The notes beneath the pieces are model-generated. The model did not search any database. It saw only the letters and a program-made list of their open reading frames with translations, and was not told where the DNA came from. From Ignavibacteriales bacterium (GTDB lineage: Bacteria; Bacteroidota; Ignavibacteria; UBA10030): a stretch of DNA of 35,285 bases. The stretch covers positions 1 through 35,285 of the forward strand of contig JAPLFP010000324.1 of assembly GCA_026390585.1 (NCBI GenBank), given 5' to 3'. Position numbers and translations under genes: made by a program. This document shows positions 31,763 through 35,285 of the stretch, piece by piece. The stretch's first letter is position 1. Every line of letters begins with the position of its first letter.

Positions 31763-33091
31763 CTACATAGCCGCGAGAGCCTGTTGGAGGTCGCGGATAA
31801 TGTCTTTGGGTTTCTCCAAGCCGATGGAGAGCCGGATTCCGCCCGGATCGATTCCGCGTTTCAACTGTTCATCGGGAGGTATGCTCGAGTGCGTCATGGA
31901 TCCCGGATGTTCAATCAACGTCCGTATGTTCCCCAGGCTCACAGCCAGCGTCATCGTGTAGGAGTTGTCAGCGATGTAGTTGACCATGCGGTCGGCTTTT
32001 CGATGGCGTTCAGCAGGAGTTTTTCCCTTTGGAATGAAGTACAACAATACACCCGGTGTAAACTCTCCGTCGTAGTTTCGCATCTGTTGTTTGGCGATGC
32101 TACGTTGCTTGAATGAATCCAGGCCGGGATAGTTCACCACGCCGATCCGCTTGTCCCGCTCAAGAAACTCTGCCACCAGTTGGGCGGTTTGAATCTGCTG
32201 CCTGAAACGCACGGCGAGCGATGGCAACCCGTAGACCAGAATGGGCCAAGCACTTTTCGAACTGAGGACGCCGCCGAAATCCTTTCGGTACAGCAGCAGT
32301 TGATCATAGCTCCATGAAGGTCCGACAACTACCCCGCCCATATCTGTACCAAATCCGAGGATTCCTTTTGTGAGTGATTCGACGACAAAATCAACCCCAT
32401 GCTCCAGAGGTCGCTGACAAAACGGGGTGGCGAACGTATTGTCAACTGCCACGAACATCCGATTTGCCCGCGCCCGGTTCCGATTGTACTGTCTCGCGAT
32501 CCCGACGACGGTTTCGATATCAATGAGCTCCATCGTGGGGTTGACGGGGGTTTCAAAGTACAGAAGACGCGTGCGCGGTGAGATTGAGTTCACAAGAACC
32601 TTCTTGTCATTGAAATCGACCCACTTCACTTTAATGTTGTATCGGGGAAGCCAGTTCTTGAAAAGTGAGTACGTGCAGCCGTACAGCATCCGATGGGCGA
32701 CGATTTCGCTGCCGCTGCCGAGAAGAATGCCACACAACGCTGATTCGGCGGCCATGCCTGTGGAAAACGTCACTGCACATTCGCCATGCTCGGCTGTTGT
32801 GAGATTCTGTTCAAGGAGATCCTTATTCGGTTCTCCCAAGCGGTCGTAGATGTAGATTGGTGCTTTCGACTGGACCTGGAAATCTCCAGCGTGATGAGCG
32901 AACTCGATAAATCCTTTAGCTCCACGCTTTGTCGTCGACAGCCGGAACGTTGATGATGAAGAGATAGGGGGAATAACATGGTGACTGTAATCCCATTTTG
33001 GGGTGAACGATTCTCCCCAGATGAGACGAGTCTCGGGGGCATACGTACCTTTTGCAACCCGTCGACTCTTAGGTGATGCTTTCTTCTTCAT
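31763..33091 (-). CDS. Cys/Met-metabolism PLP-dependent enzyme (trans-sulfuration family)
   Basis: 442-aa fold-type I PLP enzyme of the family that includes cystathionine gamma-synthase, cystathionine gamma-lyase and methionine gamma-lyase. Visible are IYDRLGEPN (81-89, the family Y-x-R-x2-N-P element in altered form), TFSTGMAAESALC, AVDNTFATP with the PLP-pyridine Asp217, and the Schiff-base Lys242 in ESLTKGILGFGTD. A basic 20-residue N-terminal extension and non-canonical motif residues prevent assigning one of the family activities. The ATG has AAAAGG upstream; the gap to the previous gene is 13 nt. It is last in an operon with ornithine aminotransferase and a cPGS-like protein. Confidence 0.88.
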   Translation of the reverse strand: MKKKASPKSRRVAKGTYAPETRLIWGESFTPKWDYSHHVIPPISSSSTFRLSTTKRGAKGFIEFAHHAGDFQVQSKAPIYIYDRLGEPNKDLLEQNLTTAEHGECAVTFSTGMAAESALCGILLGSGSEIVAHRMLYGCTYSLFKNWLPRYNIKVKWVDFNDKKVLVNSISPRTRLLYFETPVNPTMELIDIETVVGIARQYNRNRARANRMFVAVDNTFATPFCQRPLEHGVDFVVESLTKGILGFGTDMGGVVVGPSWSYDQLLLYRKDFGGVLSSKSAWPILVYGLPSLAVRFRQQIQTAQLVAEFLERDKRIGVVNYPGLDSFKQRSIAKQQMRNYDGEFTPGVLLYFIPKGKTPAERHRKADRMVNYIADNSYTMTLAVSLGNIRTLIEHPGSMTHSSIPPDEQLKRGIDPGGIRLSIGLEKPKDIIRDLQQALAAM

Positions 33092-33104
33092 CGCAATAGC
33101 CTTT

Positions 33105-34445
33105 TCAGGATGTTTTCAATGATGAAGCAAAGTCGCGGAGGATTGCCGACAAATCGGGGGAGCCTATCTCCTCCAATTCATAGAAAACCCTGACCGCTGG
33201 TTTATTCATCTTTATGATACGCTTCAAGTTGATGGGTGTACCGATGATGACGGTGTCGCAGGGTACTTTATTGATCGTCTCTTCGAGATCCTTCACCTGT
33301 TTGTCGCTGTACCCCATGGCTGGAAGCAGGACGCCGATTTCCGGGTAGGTTTCAAACGTTTTCTGGATCTCGCCCGTGCAATAGGGCCTTGGGTCGACAA
33401 TCTCGCTGGCCCCAAATTTTCTGGCTGCGACCGTACCGGCGCCGAATTTCATTTCGCCGTGGGTCAAGGTCGGTCCATCCTCAATCACGAGAACTCTCTT
33501 GCCGGTAATGAGTTCGCTCTGTTCGGTATCGACCGGCGAAGCGGCCTCCATAATATGCGCTTTTTTGTTCACTTTTCGAATATTTTCGCGAAGTGCAAAG
33601 ACTGACTGTGAATCGGCTGAATCGACCTTGTTAATGATGACGAGGTCCGCCATCCGAAGATTGGTTTCACTGGGGTAGTATGATAGTTCGTTGCCCACGC
33701 GTAGGGGATCTGCGACGACGATGGAGAGATCGGGTGTGTAGAAGGGCGTATCGTTGTTGCCGCCATCCCAGAGAATGATGTCAGCCTCCTTCTCGGCCTG
33801 GTCGAGTATAGCCTTGTAGTCGACCCCTGCGTAGATGATGGTGCCGTTGACGATGTGAGGCTCGTACTCTTCCATTTCCTCAATGGTGCAACGGTTCTTC
33901 TGAAGGTCCTCAATCGAAGCAAAACGCTGAACTTTCTGAGCTTCGAGATCCCCGTATGGCATGGGGTGTCGGATCGCCGCGACCTTGAATCCCATGTTTT
34001 GCATCAAGCGGGCGACTTTCCGGCAGGTTTGGCTCTTTCCGCTGCCGGTACGGACTGCGCAGACTGAGATGACGGGCTTGGTGCTCTTGATCATCGTTCG
34101 GCTTGCGCTCAAAAGCTTGAAATGTGCTCCTGCTTTCGACGCGCGTGAACCGAGGCTCATCACATGTTGATAGGTAACATCACTGTACGAAAACACGACT
34201 TCCTCAACCTGATGTTTCTGAATCAGGTCTTCTATCTCCCTCTCCTCATAGATTGGGATTCCGTTCGGATACAGCTTGCCGGCAAGCGCAGCAGGATACT
34301 TTCTTCCTGCGATGTTGGGAATTTGTGTTGCGGTGAATGCGACGATGTCGTAACTCTCATTGTCGCGATAGATGACATTGAAATTGTGAAAATCACGTCC
34401 TGCGGCACCGATGATAATTGTTTTGATGCGTTTCAATTCTGCCAT
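33105..34445 (-). CDS. Cyclic 2,3-diphosphoglycerate synthetase-like P-loop protein
   Basis: 446-aa protein related to archaeal cyclic 2,3-diphosphoglycerate synthetase. It has an N-terminal Rossmann-like part (KTIIIGAAGRDFHNFNVIY), a P-loop AVRTGSGKSQTCRK at 130-143, the LWDGGNNDTPFY element, a GTPase-like NKVD motif (LVIINKVDSAD) and a C-terminal part with VLLPAMGYSDKQVKDLEETI. Archaeal enzymes make an osmolyte and thermoprotectant from 2,3-bisphosphoglycerate with ATP. Bacterial relatives lack a proven role, and the GTPase-like motif suggests another reaction. The start has AGAAGGAAC and overlaps the end of the ornithine aminotransferase gene by 13 nt. Context with ornithine and sulfur amino acid enzymes hints at amino acid metabolism. 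Confidence 0.78.
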   Translation of the reverse strand: MAELKRIKTIIIGAAGRDFHNFNVIYRDNESYDIVAFTATQIPNIAGRKYPAALAGKLYPNGIPIYEEREIEDLIQKHQVEEVVFSYSDVTYQHVMSLGSRASKAGAHFKLLSASRTMIKSTKPVISVCAVRTGSGKSQTCRKVARLMQNMGFKVAAIRHPMPYGDLEAQKVQRFASIEDLQKNRCTIEEMEEYEPHIVNGTIIYAGVDYKAILDQAEKEADIILWDGGNNDTPFYTPDLSIVVADPLRVGNELSYYPSETNLRMADLVIINKVDSADSQSVFALRENIRKVNKKAHIMEAASPVDTEQSELITGKRVLVIEDGPTLTHGEMKFGAGTVAARKFGASEIVDPRPYCTGEIQKTFETYPEIGVLLPAMGYSDKQVKDLEETINKVPCDTVIIGTPINLKRIIKMNKPAVRVFYELEEIGSPDLSAILRDFASSLKTS

Positions 34446-35285
34446 ACAAGTTCCTTCTCAGCGATCGATGTGCGTGTGTTCGTGGTTGAGGATGTCAATA
34501 CACTGTTGATTTGTTCAAACGCCCAATCGATTTCGTCCTTCGTGATGACAAGCGGCGGGGCGATACGAATGACGCACTCATGCGTTTCTTTGCAGAGCAC
34601 ACCGCGGTCCTTGAGCGCCTCGCAGTACGGGCGTGCGGGTTCGTCGAGCACGAGACCAATCCAAAGCCCACGGCCACGTACGTGTTTGAGATGTGAGCTG
34701 CTGATCGTGCGCAGCCTTTCCATGAAGTAGTGCCCAAGTTCGTACGAACGTTGGACAAGATTTTCCTCGACGATGACACGGAGCGCGGCGCGTGCAGTCG
34801 CAGCTGCAAGAGGATTTCCACCAAAGGTGGAACCATGGTCGCCGGGCTGGAAGACGCTGAGAATGTCGCGATTCGAAAGCACAGCAGAAACCGGATAGAA
34901 GCCGCCCCCGAGCGCCTTGCCGATGATGACAACATCTGGTCGGATATTCTCGTACTCGAATGCAAAGAGCTTTCCGCTTCGCCCGAGTCCGGACTGGATT
35001 TCGTCGGCGACAAGGAGGACATTTTTCTCCTTGCATAAACGGGCTGCCTCGTGCAGATATCCTTCCGGCGGCACAATAATGCCGGCTTCACCCTGGATGG
35101 GTTCTACGAGAAAGGCGGCTGTATTGCGGTTGATCTTCGATTTCAGATCTGCGATGTCTCCATAGCGCACGATCGGGAAGCCCGGCGTGTATGGGCCGAA
35201 ACCGAAGCGGTATTGATGATCGGTGGAAAAACTGATGATCGTTGTGGTGCGGCCATGAAAATTTCCCGCAGCGCAGATGATCTCT
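34433..35285 (-). CDS. rocD: Ornithine aminotransferase (partial, N-terminus outside window)
   Basis: 284 C-terminal residues of a class III aminotransferase, open to the right edge of the window. Visible are AAGNFHGRTTTIISFSTD and FGPYTPGF, both typical of ornithine-oxo-acid aminotransferase; EPIQGEAGI; VADEIQSGLGRSG with the PLP-binding Asp; and IGKALGGGFYPVSAVL with the Schiff-base Lys. The enzyme converts ornithine plus 2-oxoglutarate to glutamate semialdehyde and glutamate, linking arginine and proline metabolism. Its last codons overlap the next gene by 13 nt, so the two are translationally coupled. Confidence 0.92.
   Translation of the reverse strand, partial: EIICAAGNFHGRTTTIISFSTDHQYRFGFGPYTPGFPIVRYGDIADLKSKINRNTAAFLVEPIQGEAGIIVPPEGYLHEAARLCKEKNVLLVADEIQSGLGRSGKLFAFEYENIRPDVVIIGKALGGGFYPVSAVLSNRDILSVFQPGDHGSTFGGNPLAAATARAALRVIVEENLVQRSYELGHYFMERLRTISSSHLKHVRGRGLWIGLVLDEPARPYCEALKDRGVLCKETHECVIRIAPPLVITKDEIDWAFEQINSVLTSSTTNTRTSIAEKELVWQN

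Noticed and set aside
31590-31961. Plus-strand frame in the interval before the sigma-54 promoter
   Set aside because: It runs through the terminator hairpin into the antisense of the PLP enzyme gene and has no family resemblance; the interval is better explained as regulatory.
1-35285. CRISPR arrays, tRNA or rRNA genes, transposases, phage genes
   Set aside because: No regularly spaced repeats, cloverleaf-like sequences with CCA-type ends, rRNA cores or mobile-element proteins were seen on either strand.

Overview
The window is a gene-dense bacterial chromosome segment, with no rRNA, tRNA, CRISPR array or insertion sequence visible. The ExbB-ExbD-ExbD-TonB-TonB layout, the many lipoproteins and signal peptides (a Gram-negative envelope), a K+-independent membrane pyrophosphatase and the style of the redox proteins suggest the Bacteroidota/Chlorobiota/Ignavibacteriota (FCB) group. 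This assignment is an inference from gene content, not a phylogeny.

Layout. (1) 1-7560, plus strand: the tail of an unknown gene, then exbB, two exbD and two tonB-like genes (the second a recent partial copy of the first). These are followed by a 70-aa membrane protein, a PstS-like binding lipoprotein, a large TPR protein, a 43-aa membrane peptide and a two-domain lipoprotein, ending at a strong terminator. (2) 7574-20007, plus strand: a transporter and pyrophosphate island. It holds an APC permease fused to a UspA domain, a CAT-type plus LAT-type APC permease pair, a GltP/DctA-type symporter, the H+-pumping pyrophosphatase, a second CAT plus LAT pair, and soluble pyrophosphatase. (3) 20107-24517, plus strand: a TerC family protein, two tandem PAP2 phosphatase paralogues and a ferredoxin-NADP+ reductase-like flavoprotein. 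(4) 31502 down to 24655, minus strand: a redox operon behind a near-perfect sigma-54 (-24/-12) promoter. It encodes a [4Fe-4S] ferredoxin, a protein with two RAM/AsnC-like units, a NuoE/HydC-like subunit, a NuoF/HydB-like subunit with a C-terminal ferredoxin domain, and a 1244-aa fusion of [2Fe-2S] ferredoxin, GltD/NfnB-like flavoprotein, [4Fe-4S] ferredoxin and a formate-dehydrogenase-like domain that appears to lack the catalytic Cys/Sec. (5) 35285 down to 31763, minus strand: ornithine aminotransferase (cut by the window edge), a cyclic-2,3-diphosphoglycerate-synthetase-like P-loop protein and a Cys/Met-metabolism PLP enzyme, ending at a strong terminator.

The genes fit an amino-acid-using, energy-limited lifestyle: several amino acid carriers, PPi-driven proton pumping, ornithine and sulfur amino acid metabolism, and a multi-centre NADH/NADPH/ferredoxin complex. 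The most interesting object is the sigma-54-controlled redox operon. It looks like an electron-bifurcating or transhydrogenase-type complex built from HydBC-like and Nfn/Sfr-like parts, with an apparently dead Mo-enzyme domain used as scaffold or wire. Its reaction cannot be read from sequence alone.
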